A stretch of 64,000 nt of DNA from JAXMAF01 sp046350555 (GTDB taxonomy: Bacteria; Planctomycetota; Phycisphaerae; Phycisphaerales; SM1A02). The notes under the pieces were generated by a model, which had not been told where the DNA came from, made no database searches, and saw nothing but the letters and a program-made list of their open reading frames with translations. Positions 19,829 to 28,690 of the stretch are shown here, piece after piece; within the stretch, counting starts at the first letter, position 1, and the number at the start of each line of letters is the position of its first letter. The stretch is taken from contig JAXMAF010000021.1 of NCBI GenBank assembly GCA_046350555.1, positions 1 through 64,000 of the forward strand. Reading direction: 5' to 3'. Both the position numbers and the translations under genes were made by a program.

Positions 19829-20455
19829 GCCGCCGGGACCGAAGAGTTCCTCGTCGGTGGCGAAGGCCGAGAGGCGCCCGTCGTCGTGCGCGGCGGCGCG
19901 GCCGTTGCCGGTCGCCTCGTGTCGCGCGGATGGTCGGGATGTCGGCTGGCGCGGCGCCGTGCGCTCCGCAGCCGCGTTCGTCGCCTCCTCCGTCATCGGA
20001 ACGAACCCGGCGCTTCGACTCTCCGACGGCGTCGCCACGTCGCGCTCGTCGAGCAGGCCAAGCCGGTCGCGGTCGGCGACCACCCCGAAGGTCGCGCCGC
20101 AGTGATGACATCCCGGATCGGTCGGCGAGACCGGCGCATCGCAGGCGTGGCAGTAGCCGAGATGGTGTGCGACGCCGGGCACGTGCCGGGCGACGGTCCA
20201 GAGCTGGCGCGTCGTCGGACCGCGCAGGATGGAGTAGCGGCGCACCTCGCCGCGGCCGATGAGCCGCAGGAGCGTCTCATAGCTCAGCCCGGGCAGGAAG
20301 GGCCGCTCCGCATCGCGGACGAACCACGGCCCCATCGCGTCGACCGTCGCCTTGCGCGCCGCGGGCGCGAAGGCGGTCCCGCAATCCTGGCAGCGTTCGC
20401 CCGGCCGCTGCGTGTGGCCGCAGAAGGGGCAGATCATGAGGCGCGGGGAGCCCAT
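19829..20455 (-). CDS. N-terminal part of a zinc-ribbon membrane protein with GYF_2-like domain
   Basis: The protein opens with a rubredoxin-like zinc ribbon (ICPFCGH and RCQDCGTAF). A GPWFVRD...GLSYETLLRLIGRGEVRR segment follows, ending ILRGPTTRQLWTVARHVP, which resembles the GYF_2/DUF4339 domain common in planctomycete membrane proteins. A second ribbon (YCHACDAPVS and GCHHCGATFG) comes next, then a charged linker. The natural continuation lies in another frame at 19009-19827. The start could be 20455 or the internal ATG at 20437. The family is of unknown function, and sensing or scaffolding at the membrane is only a guess. Confidence 0.6.
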
Positions 20456-20517
20456 GCGTGGACGATACGCGTGACGACAGGTTCGTTGGCCCGCGAGGCG
20501 CGCCGTAGACTCGGCAC

Positions 20518-21477
20518 ATGCCCCGATGCCTCCTGCTGACGCTGCTGCTGGTGGCGTGTTCCTCGACCAACCGGTCGCCCGCGTCGCGCACCGACGGCGA
20601 CACCGACGGAGCTCGCTCGTCCACCGGCGCCGCCGTCGCGGCAGGCCTCGGCGACCGCCGGCCTCCGGCGATGGTGGACGGCGCGCCGATCGCCTTCGAC
20701 GCCCTCTGGCCCGCGGTCGCCGAAGCGGGCGGCGGCGACGCCCTGCGCGAGGTCGTGCTGGATCGCCAGCTCAGCCTCGAGCTGACGAAGCGCGGCATCG
20801 CGGTGAACGAGGCGGACGCCGAGGCGGAACGCACCCTGCTCCTCGAGTCGCTCTCGACCGACGCCAACGCCGCGGCGCGCGTGCTCGATGAACTTCGACG
20901 CCGCGATCGCCTCGGTCCCGCCCGCTTCTCGGCGCTCCTTCGGCGCAACGCGTCGCTGCGCGCCCTGGTGCGCGACCAGGCGAACGTCTCCGAGGAGGCC
21001 ATCGCGGTCGCCTACGACCTGACCGCGGGGCCCAAGCGCCAGATTCGCATCATCGCCGCGCCGTCGCTCGCCTCGGCCGAGTCCGCGGCGGCCCGCGGGC
21101 GCTCCGGCGCGAGCTTCGCCCACGTCGCGGTCGAGGTGAGCAGCGACTCCAGCGCCGCCCGTGGCGGACTGCTCGAGCCGTTCGCCCGGCAGGATCCCTC
21201 CTATCCCGAATCGCTGCGCGCCGCGGCGTTCGCGCTTCGGCCGGGCGAGGTCTCCACGCCGACGCTCCTCTCCCAGGGCTACGTGATCGCCACGCTGGTG
21301 CGCGACGTTCCGCCCACCAACCAGTCGCTCGAGGCGCTCAGGCCGCAGCTCGAGCGCGCGGTGCGCCTCACGCAGGAGCGCCTGCTCATGGACCAGCTCG
21401 CCCGCCGCCTGCTGCGCGAGACGCGCGTGACCGTCTTCGACGACTCGCTCAACTGGGCGTGGAGCGGACGGTCGTAG
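20518..21477 (+). CDS. PpiC/SurA-like peptidyl-prolyl isomerase lipoprotein
   Basis: The 319-residue product has a short lipoprotein signal (LLLTLLLVAC). An N-terminal helical region (VVLDRQLSLELTKRGIAVNEADAEAE) resembles the SurA/PrsA chaperone segment. A parvulin-type rotamase domain spans about residues 160-265 (RQIRIIAAPSLASAESAAAR, GGLLEPFARQDPSYPESLR, ALRPGEVSTPTLLSQGYVIA). Such proteins assist folding of exported and outer-membrane proteins. The ATG at 20518 is the only sensible start. It is divergent from the zinc-ribbon gene, with 62 bp between starts, and converges on lptG. Confidence 0.8.
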   Translation: MPRCLLLTLLLVACSSTNRSPASRTDGDTDGARSSTGAAVAAGLGDRRPPAMVDGAPIAFDALWPAVAEAGGGDALREVVLDRQLSLELTKRGIAVNEADAEAERTLLLESLSTDANAAARVLDELRRRDRLGPARFSALLRRNASLRALVRDQANVSEEAIAVAYDLTAGPKRQIRIIAAPSLASAESAAARGRSGASFAHVAVEVSSDSSAARGGLLEPFARQDPSYPESLRAAAFALRPGEVSTPTLLSQGYVIATLVRDVPPTNQSLEALRPQLERAVRLTQERLLMDQLARRLLRETRVTVFDDSLNWAWSGRS

Positions 21478-21550
21478 GTGGTAGGACGCAGCGTGCGCGG
21501 CGTGCGCGAGCACGCGTCGGCCTGAGGGCACAACGAAGCGTTCCAGGGCA

Positions 21551-22678
21551 CTAACTCCGCACGCCAAGGAATCGTCCGATCGCTAGCGGCGCGAGGACCG
21601 TCGCGGGGATGAAGACGCCCAGCGCCGGCGCGACGCCGGGCAGGTCCACGGAGATTCCCACGATCGCGGTCAACATCGCCGTGACCGAGATCGCGGCGCA
21701 CTCCACGCTCTGGCGGAGCAGGTTGGCGGGCTCGCGCAGCAGGAAGCTGGGCATCGCCAGCAGGAGCACGACAAGGTTCACCAGCACCGCCCCGAAGCGC
21801 CCCCAGAGGGCCCGCTGGGTGAGGCGGAGATCGGCGCCGCCGACCTGCTGCACTTCGCGGAGCTGTCGGACGCTCAGCATCTGCGCATAGGTCGCCGAGT
21901 GGCGCATGTTGATCGCCGCCGGGTCGAGGTCGGTCTCGAATGTCGCGATCGGCTCGCTCTCCACGGACGTCTCGGTGTCGGTGAGCGCCGGCGTCTCGGC
22001 GCGCCGACGCGTCGTGCGCCCGCCTTCGAGATCCCACGTCCGGGTGGCCGCGTTCCAGCGGGCGATCGACGCCGTCGTCCGCCGCACCGCGGTGCCGTGT
22101 TCGTCCCGCTCGAGCGCGAGCAATCCCTCGATCGTCGACGAGCGCGGATCGAACGCCCGCGCCAGCATGAGGTTGCCGCGGCCATCGGGCGTCAGCGGCA
22201 TGGGGAAGCGATCGAGCCCCTCCTCGAGGATGTCGCCGTGCTCGCGGATGAGCAAGGGGGCGAGCCGCGGGAGCACGAACTCGGTGTTCACGATCTGGAG
22301 CACGTTGAGCCCGATGGCCGCGACCAGCACCGGACGGGCGACGCGATGGAGGCTCTGCGACGACGCCAGCAGCGCGACGAGCTCGCGGTGCCGATGCATC
22401 TGCGCGAAGGTGAACGCCATGGCCGCGACGCTCACCAGGCCGAGCAGGTACGCGTAGAACTGAAAGACCCGCGGCCCATGGAAGTTGAAGACGGCGACGA
22501 CCAGGGCGATCGACCGCATCGAGTACTCGCCGCGCTCCACCGCCGCGTCGGCCGCCTCGATGAAGCGGTCGAGCTGGAGGATCACGTCAATGGAGATCGC
22601 GAAGACGAAGAGGAGCGCAAAGAGCACCACGAAGTTCCAGAGGAACCGTGCGGCGATGTGGCGGTCGATGATGCGCAT
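21551..22678 (-). CDS. lptG: LptF/LptG-family permease of the LPS transporter (LptG position)
   Basis: LptF and LptG form the membrane part of the LptB2FG ABC transporter, which pulls LPS out of the inner membrane. The 375-residue protein starts MRIIDRHIAARFLWNF, as is typical of LptG. It has three N-terminal helices, a periplasmic beta-jellyroll region (about residues 140-280) and three C-terminal helices (GAVLVNLVVLLLAMPSFLL and on). It follows lptF with a 15-bp gap and so is probably co-transcribed. Assignment of F versus G to the two paralogues rests on order and size only. Confidence 0.85.
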   Translation of the reverse strand: MRIIDRHIAARFLWNFVVLFALLFVFAISIDVILQLDRFIEAADAAVERGEYSMRSIALVVAVFNFHGPRVFQFYAYLLGLVSVAAMAFTFAQMHRHRELVALLASSQSLHRVARPVLVAAIGLNVLQIVNTEFVLPRLAPLLIREHGDILEEGLDRFPMPLTPDGRGNLMLARAFDPRSSTIEGLLALERDEHGTAVRRTTASIARWNAATRTWDLEGGRTTRRRAETPALTDTETSVESEPIATFETDLDPAAINMRHSATYAQMLSVRQLREVQQVGGADLRLTQRALWGRFGAVLVNLVVLLLAMPSFLLREPANLLRQSVECAAISVTAMLTAIVGISVDLPGVAPALGVFIPATVLAPLAIGRFLGVRS

Positions 22679-22693
22679 GGGGCTTGGGATCGC

Positions 22694-24439
22694 TCAGTGT
22701 CGGGCCATCCGCGACCACGCGAGGGCGAGCACGGCGACCATGACCGCGTTGCCCGACCACATCGTCGCCGACCCGGCGAGGAAGCGCCCGGCGCGGACCA
22801 TCTGCTCGCCGCTGGCGATGAGCAGGATGTTCGCGATCGACGGGACGAACGCCAGGACGTAGATCTCCAGCGGCACGCTCTCGCGCCGCCAGATGGCCAG
22901 CACCGCGCCGACCAGCAGCAGCAGCGCCGCGCTCACGCTCAGCGCGACGCGCTGGCTCAGCCGCGCGACCACGTCGCGCCCGAGCCGGTCGATCTCGCCG
23001 AGCGTGCCGGTCGTCCAGAGCCGCGCCCGGTCGCGCAGCGACGCCGGCCCGCGCGCCGCATCGATGCGGGCGGAGAGATCCGCGGCGAACGCCCGACGCT
23101 CCGCGCCGTCGGCGCCGAGGGGCGGCGTGGGCGGAAGCCGCGTCGCCGAGACGGCCCTGGCGCCATCGAATCCGGCCAGGGACAGCCCGTCGATCCGCGC
23201 CGGCCAGCGACCGCCGGCTTCCGCGCCGTCGGCGCCTTCGACCTCGGGATCGACCAGCGCAAGCGACCAGACGATCTCCGGTGCCTCGCCATCCGGGGAG
23301 ACCACCGGCGCGCCGCCCGGGCCGGCGACGACGGACGGCGCCAGCAGCCCCTTCGCCGCCGAAGCGGCGCGCGTCTGGCCCCCACCGATCCGCTCGACGA
23401 CCGTGAAGAGGTCGCCGTCGGCCGGCTGAAGCCGGTCGCCGTCGATCGTCACGTTGCGAAGCTCGTAGCTTCGACGAGCCGACGGCGACTCCAGGATCGG
23501 CGCGTCCCCCGCCGCGAGGAGATCCTCCGCGTGGCGCCATGCGGCGGCTTCGTAGAGGATGTTGCGGAGCTGGTCGCGCCGGCGCGAGATCGGTTCGTAT
23601 CGATCGGGCTCGCGCACGTTCTCGACGATCTGCCCGAGCGTCATGAACTTCGGCTCCTGGTATCGCTGGGGCGAGACCTTCGCGGCGTCGGGCTCGGCGC
23701 GCGGGAGGACGACGAGCGCCCCCTCGTCCTCGCGGAAGACGGTGGCGTTCGTGAGCAGCGGCTTGAGGTACGCGGCGTCGGCCGTGCGATAGACGTCGAC
23801 CGTGGCGAACTCCGCGGTGAACTCGGTCGTGGGTCGCTGGTCGTCGTCGAACTGCACGGCGGCGACGCCCGCCAGCAGCAGGCGCGTCGGTGGCTCCGGT
23901 CCGGAATCGCTCGCCGCGGCGGCGCCGCCGGCGCCGCTCGCCGTCGGCGGCGCCTGCATCACCTCGTCGGCGTAGATCTGGAGGTCGCCGATGCGGAAGG
24001 CGTGCCCGTCGCGGATGGTCGAGACGAAGAGGCGCGTGACGTCGCGCGTGAGCGTCGCCTGGACCATGACCCAGAAGCGCGGCACGACGAAGTTGACCAG
24101 GACGAGCATCGCGAGCATGAGCCCGGCGCCGGCGATCAGGACGGGGCGAAGGACGCGCCGGTAGCTGACGCCGCTGGTGGACATCGCCTGGATCTCGTTG
24201 TCCGCGGCCATGCGATGGAGCACGATCGTCGCCGCGAGTCCCGCCGAGAAGGGCAGCGCGAACTGGAGCATCGGCACCGTCGCCAAGCCGATGTACTTGG
24301 CCAGGTCGAGCGGACCGAGCAGGTTCTGGGCGATCGGCTTGATCGCGGCGCCGAAGGCGATCACCGTGACCAGCACGGCGCACGACAGCAGCATCACCTT
24401 GAGGAGCTCGCCGAGGATGTAGCGGGTCAGGAGCGACAT
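22694..24439 (-). CDS. lptF: LptF/LptG-family permease of the LPS transporter (LptF position), with large periplasmic insertion
   Basis: The start at ATG 24439 gives MSLLTRYILGELLKV, a standard LptF opening. The 581-residue product is much longer than usual (about 360-400) because the periplasmic region between helices 3 and 4 is expanded to roughly 400 residues. That insertion includes Ala/Gly-rich stretches such as PPTASGAGGAAAASDSG and a section describing extra beta strands (SYELRNVTIDGDRLQPADGD). The last three helices follow (ALSVSAALLLLVGAVLAIW and on). The expansion may alter how LPS is handed to LptC/A. It is preceded by the NtrC-type regulator (109-bp gap) and followed by lptG. Confidence 0.85.
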   Translation of the reverse strand: MSLLTRYILGELLKVMLLSCAVLVTVIAFGAAIKPIAQNLLGPLDLAKYIGLATVPMLQFALPFSAGLAATIVLHRMAADNEIQAMSTSGVSYRRVLRPVLIAGAGLMLAMLVLVNFVVPRFWVMVQATLTRDVTRLFVSTIRDGHAFRIGDLQIYADEVMQAPPTASGAGGAAAASDSGPEPPTRLLLAGVAAVQFDDDQRPTTEFTAEFATVDVYRTADAAYLKPLLTNATVFREDEGALVVLPRAEPDAAKVSPQRYQEPKFMTLGQIVENVREPDRYEPISRRRDQLRNILYEAAAWRHAEDLLAAGDAPILESPSARRSYELRNVTIDGDRLQPADGDLFTVVERIGGGQTRAASAAKGLLAPSVVAGPGGAPVVSPDGEAPEIVWSLALVDPEVEGADGAEAGGRWPARIDGLSLAGFDGARAVSATRLPPTPPLGADGAERRAFAADLSARIDAARGPASLRDRARLWTTGTLGEIDRLGRDVVARLSQRVALSVSAALLLLVGAVLAIWRRESVPLEIYVLAFVPSIANILLIASGEQMVRAGRFLAGSATMWSGNAVMVAVLALAWSRMARH

Positions 24440-24548
24440 GGACGGACGAGACGCGACGCCAAGGACGACCAGGGGATTCGATCGGCGCACCCGCGAGACC
24501 TCGATCACGCCACGCGGCGCGGGCCGTCGCGCGGCGGGCCGGCGTCGA

Positions 24549-25928
24549 TCACCGCAGCCCGTACTCGCGCAGCTTGCGGTAGAGCGTTCGCTCGCCGATG
24601 CCGAGCATCGCCGCGGCCTGCTCGCGATTGCCGCCGGTCATCGCCAGGGTCTGGCGGATCGCCTCCTTCTCCAGGCGATCGAGGCCGACGCCCGCGAGGG
24701 AGCGCACGCCGGCGAGATCCTCGTCGTCGGCGGCGCGAATCTCCTCGGGAACGTGCTGCGCATCGAGGACCTCCCCTTCGCAGAGCACGACCATGCGCTG
24801 CACGACGTTGAGCAGCTCGCGCACGTTGCCGGGCCAGTCGTAGGCGACCAGGCGCAGCATCGCCGGATTGGTGATCTCCGGTCGCGGGCGGCCGAGCTCG
24901 GCGCTGTAGCGGCCGATGGCGTGGCGGACCAGCGGCGGAACGTCCTCGCGCCGGTCGCGCAGCGGCGGCACGACGATCTCGGCGCCGCGCACGCGGAAGT
25001 AGAGGTCCTCCCGGAAGGTCCCCTGACCGACCATCGCCTTGAGATCCTTGTTCGTGGCGGAGATGAACCGCACGTCGGTCCGCTTCGGCTGGTTCGCGCC
25101 GAGGCGGATCACCTCGCCGGTCTCGAGCACGCGCAGGAGCTTGGACTGCATCGTCGGCGGCATGTCGCCCAGCTCGTCGAGGAAGAGCGTGCCGCGGTCG
25201 GCATACTCGAAGACGCCGTCGCGGTCGCGGTCGGCGCCGGTGAACGCGCCGCGCACGTGGCCGAAGAGCTGGTCCTCGAGGAGGGACTCCGCCTGGCCCG
25301 CGGCGTTGAAGGTGACGTACCGCTTGTCCGATCGCCTGGAGTGCCGGTGCAGCGCGGCCGCGACGAGCTCCTTGCCGGTGCCCGACTCGCCGAGCACGAG
25401 CACCGGAATGTTGCTCGGCGCAACCTGCTTGATCGTCGTGATCACCGGACGGATCGCCGCCGAGACGCCGATGATCCCCTCGAAGCCGAACGCGCTCTCG
25501 ACCTGCCCGTGCAGCGACGTGTTCTGGTGGCGCAGCAGCACCGTCTCGGCCGCCCGCTGGACGAGGTTGCGGAAGACCTCCAGGTCGAGCGGCTTCTCGA
25601 TGAAGTCGTACGCGCCGCCCTGGATCGCCCGCTTGGCGGTCGGGATGTCGCCGTGGGCCGTCACCATCACCGTCGCCGACTCCGGCTGAAGCTGCTTGGC
25701 GAGCTCGAGCACGCGCAGCCCCGCCGTCTCGTGCTCCATCACGAGGTCGGTGACGACCACGTCGAAGACGCCGAGCCGGAGCTCCTCCTCGGCCGCCTGG
25801 AGGCTGTGGACGATCGTGCAGACGTGGCCGGGCTTCCGCAGCGCCTCGGCCATCGCCTCGGCGTGGTCCGGCTCGTCGTCGACGATGAGCACCTGGGCAT
25901 GCAGCGGCGTGGGGGACGGGTCGGTCAT
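24549..25928 (-). CDS. NtrC-family sigma-54-dependent response regulator
   Basis: The 459-residue protein has the classic three domains. The receiver domain (residues 10-125) has the phosphoacceptor D61 in VVVTDLVME, T/S in VMVTAHG and K in IEKPLD. The AAA+ domain has Walker A GESGTGKE (180-187), the sigma-54 contact GAFTGA (227-232), DELGDMPP and the GTFREDLYFR sensor. A Fis-type HTH at the C-terminus reads MTGGNREQAAAMLGIGERTLYRKL. It should activate sigma-54 promoters after phosphorylation. No histidine kinase or rpoN is in the window, so it is an orphan here. ATG 25928 is 120 bp from the divergent murC start. Confidence 0.92.
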   Translation of the reverse strand: MTDPSPTPLHAQVLIVDDEPDHAEAMAEALRKPGHVCTIVHSLQAAEEELRLGVFDVVVTDLVMEHETAGLRVLELAKQLQPESATVMVTAHGDIPTAKRAIQGGAYDFIEKPLDLEVFRNLVQRAAETVLLRHQNTSLHGQVESAFGFEGIIGVSAAIRPVITTIKQVAPSNIPVLVLGESGTGKELVAAALHRHSRRSDKRYVTFNAAGQAESLLEDQLFGHVRGAFTGADRDRDGVFEYADRGTLFLDELGDMPPTMQSKLLRVLETGEVIRLGANQPKRTDVRFISATNKDLKAMVGQGTFREDLYFRVRGAEIVVPPLRDRREDVPPLVRHAIGRYSAELGRPRPEITNPAMLRLVAYDWPGNVRELLNVVQRMVVLCEGEVLDAQHVPEEIRAADDEDLAGVRSLAGVGLDRLEKEAIRQTLAMTGGNREQAAAMLGIGERTLYRKLREYGLR

Positions 25929-26048
25929 TGGGGAACGATCGTACGGTACGGGCGCGCGGAAGACATCGCGACGCTCGTCGACCTTGCCTCCCGCCACGTC
26001 GCCGATCTCTGATCGCTCGTCGCGTCCCGAGCCGATACACCCTCTCCC

Positions 26049-27521
26049 GTGAACTCGACGACTCCCAACGCCGCCCGCTCCGCCGTCGCCAACGATCCGC
26101 TCTTCGCGGGCAAGCACATCCATTTCGTCGGCATCGGCGGAAGCGGCATGTGCGGCCTCGCCCGCATGCTGCGATCGCGCGGCGCGATCGTCGGCGGATC
26201 GGACGTCGCTGAGAGCGAAGCGACCTCGGCCCTCGTCGAGGAGGGCATCGCGGTCCGGCTCGAGCAGTCCTCGGGCTGGCTGCCCGATCAATGCGACCTG
26301 GTCATCGCGTCGGCGGCGATCAAGCCGGAGCATCCCGAGCTCATGGCCGCGCAGCGCCGCGGCGTGCAGGCGATCAGCTACGCCGAGGGACTCGGGCTCG
26401 CCCAGCGCGGCCGGACGACGGTGTGCATCAGCGGAACCCACGGCAAGAGCACGACCACCGCCCTGCTCTCGCACGTGCTGCTGGCGTGCGGCCTCGACCC
26501 GAGCTTCATCGTCGGCGCCGTCTGTCCGCAGATCGGCGGCGGCTCGCGCACCGGTGCCGCCACCATCCCGATGGGTCCGCGGCGCGGCGAGCCGGGCGTC
26601 CTGGTCTGCGAGGCGTGCGAGTTCAACCGCTCGTTCCACCAGCACCAGCCGAGCGTGGCCCTGATCAACAACATCGAAGAGGACCACCTGGACTGCTATC
26701 GCGGCATCGAGGAGATCGTCGGCGCGTTCCACGAGTTCGCGCGGCTCGTGCCCGCCGCGGCGGTCGACGGACGCCTGCTCATCGCCCACGACGGCGCCCA
26801 CCGCCGCGAGGTCACCGCCGGCCTCGCCTGCGCGGTCGCGACGTTCGGCTTCAATCCGGCCGCCGACTATCACGTCGTCTACGACGCCGCGGCGAGGACC
26901 ACCGCGGTCCGCCATCGCCAGCGCGAGCTGGGGCGATGGTCGATGCCGCTGCCGGGCGAGCACAACGCCCTCAATTCCGCGGCCGCCGCGATCCTCGCGT
27001 CGTGGCTCGGCGCCGACTGGCCGACCATCGGCGCGGCGATCGGCAGCTTCGCGGGGCTCGATCGGCGCAGCCAGCGACTCGGCGTGCGCCACGTGCCCGG
27101 CGGCTCGGTCGTCGTCTACGACGACTACGGACACCATCCGACGGAGTGCGAGAAGACGCTGCGGGCGATCCGAACGATGGAGAATCCGCGCCGGCTCATC
27201 TGCGTCTTCCAGCCGCACCAGCACAGCCGGACGCGCTTCCTGCTCGAGCAGTTCGCCCAAAGCTTCTCCGTCTGCGACGTCGTGATCGTCCCGCACATCT
27301 ACTTCGTGCGCGACAGCGAGGCGGAGAAGACCAAGGTGAGCGCCACCGACCTCGTCGACCGCCTGCGCCGGCGCGGCGTGACGGCGATGCACCTCTATCC
27401 CTTCGAGGCGATCGTCGAGCAGCTCGAGGTGATCTGCCGCGACGGAGACCTCGTCGTGGTCATGGGCGCCGGACCGGTGTGGCAGGTGGGAAGGGAGCTT
27501 CTCGCGGGCGGTAACCAGTAA
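26049..27521 (+). CDS. murC: UDP-N-acetylmuramate--L-alanine ligase
   Basis: MurC adds L-alanine to UDP-MurNAc, the first step of the peptidoglycan stem peptide. The 490-residue product begins at GTG 26049 and shows the Rossmann segment HFVGIGGSGMCGLARML, the ATP-binding GTHGKSTT (about residue 129), the Mur ligase NIEEDHLDCY segment, EHNALNSAAA and the C-terminal DDYGHHPTE. The natural end should be near VWQVGRELL. The actual last codons and the TAA stop fall inside the first unit of the CCAGTAA heptamer array at 27515, giving a short tail GGNQ. It starts the murC-murB-ddl-ftsQ cluster. Confidence 0.95.
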   Translation: MNSTTPNAARSAVANDPLFAGKHIHFVGIGGSGMCGLARMLRSRGAIVGGSDVAESEATSALVEEGIAVRLEQSSGWLPDQCDLVIASAAIKPEHPELMAAQRRGVQAISYAEGLGLAQRGRTTVCISGTHGKSTTTALLSHVLLACGLDPSFIVGAVCPQIGGGSRTGAATIPMGPRRGEPGVLVCEACEFNRSFHQHQPSVALINNIEEDHLDCYRGIEEIVGAFHEFARLVPAAAVDGRLLIAHDGAHRREVTAGLACAVATFGFNPAADYHVVYDAAARTTAVRHRQRELGRWSMPLPGEHNALNSAAAAILASWLGADWPTIGAAIGSFAGLDRRSQRLGVRHVPGGSVVVYDDYGHHPTECEKTLRAIRTMENPRRLICVFQPHQHSRTRFLLEQFAQSFSVCDVVIVPHIYFVRDSEAEKTKVSATDLVDRLRRRGVTAMHLYPFEAIVEQLEVICRDGDLVVVMGAGPVWQVGRELLAGGNQ

Positions 27522-27563
27522 CCAGTAACCAGTAACCAGTAACCAGTAACGAGGAACCAGTAC
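27515..27563 (+). repeat. CCAGTAA heptamer array between murC and murB
   Basis: Five exact CCAGTAA units (27515-27549) are followed by CGAGGAA and CCAGTAC. The TAA stop of murC (27519-27521) is in the first unit and the murB GTG start is 16 bp beyond the last. The array is in the sense orientation relative to murC. Confidence 0.9.
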
Positions 27564-27578
27564 TGGCTACCGTCCCCC

Positions 27579-28517
27579 GTGCCCGCGTCGACCTCCACCC
27601 TCCTCGCCGATCTCGATGTGCGCGTCGAGGTGGATGCGCCGATCGGGCAGATGACGTGGTACGGCATCGGCGGGCGCGCGGACTGCCTCGTCCATCCACG
27701 AAGCCTCGAGTCCCTCCAGATCCTGGCGAAGCGCTGCGCGCGAAGCGAGGCGCCGCTGCGCGTGCTCGGCAGCGGCGCAAACCTGCTTGTCGCCGACGAG
27801 GGCGTGGATGGCGTGGTCGTGAAGCTCGACGAGCCGGCCTTCACCGAGATTCGCTACAACGCCCGCGGGGCCCTCGACGCGATGCGCGCCGGCGCTGGCG
27901 CCGACCTGTCGCGCGTGCTCATGGACTGCGTGCGCCGCGGCCTCGAAGGGCTCTCGCAGATGGCGGGCATTCCCGCGAGCGTCGGCGGCGCCATCCGGAT
28001 GAACGCAGGCGGCGCGTACGGCGCCGTCGGCGACCGCGTTCACAGCGTCGGATGCGTCACGCGAGGCGGCGAGCTGGCGGTCTACCCGCGCAGCGAGCTG
28101 CGCTTCGAGTACCGCCGCACGAACCTCCGCGACCCGATCATCCTCTGGGCCGCCTTCGGGCTCGAGGAGACCGATCCGGTGGCCCTGCGCGAGCGGGTCA
28201 AGGAGATCTTCGCGTACAAGAAGAGCACGCAGCCCCTGGCGGAACACTCCGCCGGCTGCGCGTTCCGCAATCCAGTGGATCCCGTCACCGAGCAGCGGGT
28301 CGGCGCCGGCAAGCTGATCGACGAGGCGGGCCTCAAGGGCACGACCCTGGGCGGCGCAACGATCAGCCCGCGCCATGCCAACTTCATCACCGTGCAGCCG
28401 GGGACGCGGTCGGACGACGTGCTCCGGCTGCTCGAGGTCGTCCAGCAGCGCGTGCTGGACCATTCGGGCTACGAGCTGGAGCCCGAGATCGCGATCTGGA
28501 GGCGAGGCGGCGCGTAG
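27579..28517 (+). CDS. murB: UDP-N-acetylenolpyruvoylglucosamine reductase, Cys at the usual Ser site
   Basis: MurB is the FAD/NADPH reductase that makes UDP-MurNAc. The 312-residue protein starts at GTG 27579. It shows the FAD-binding segments YGIGGRADCLVHP and LRVLGSGANLLVADEG, GIPASVGGAIRMNAGGAYG and FEYRRTNLRD, consistent with the shorter type II (Gram-positive-like) MurB. The proton-donor loop, normally AGSxFxNP, reads AGCAFRNP, so cysteine replaces the conserved serine. The final acidic segment (HSGYELEPEIAIWRRGG) is intact. The heptamer array separates it from murC, and ddl follows after 173 bp. Confidence 0.95.
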   Translation: MPASTSTLLADLDVRVEVDAPIGQMTWYGIGGRADCLVHPRSLESLQILAKRCARSEAPLRVLGSGANLLVADEGVDGVVVKLDEPAFTEIRYNARGALDAMRAGAGADLSRVLMDCVRRGLEGLSQMAGIPASVGGAIRMNAGGAYGAVGDRVHSVGCVTRGGELAVYPRSELRFEYRRTNLRDPIILWAAFGLEETDPVALRERVKEIFAYKKSTQPLAEHSAGCAFRNPVDPVTEQRVGAGKLIDEAGLKGTTLGGATISPRHANFITVQPGTRSDDVLRLLEVVQQRVLDHSGYELEPEIAIWRRGGA

Positions 28518-28690
28518 CGGCCGCGGTCGCGTCGATGCGGGCACCGACATTGTGATGTTCCCGGCGGCGGGATGACGAAGAAGAGTTGGTGTGGCGCGGT
28601 TCCTGCGCGCGGTAAGTGGTCGTGCGCGATCGCCGATCCGTCATCCGGAGCCAGCCTCGCGCCATCCTTGCACACCGCACGACGTCGCCC

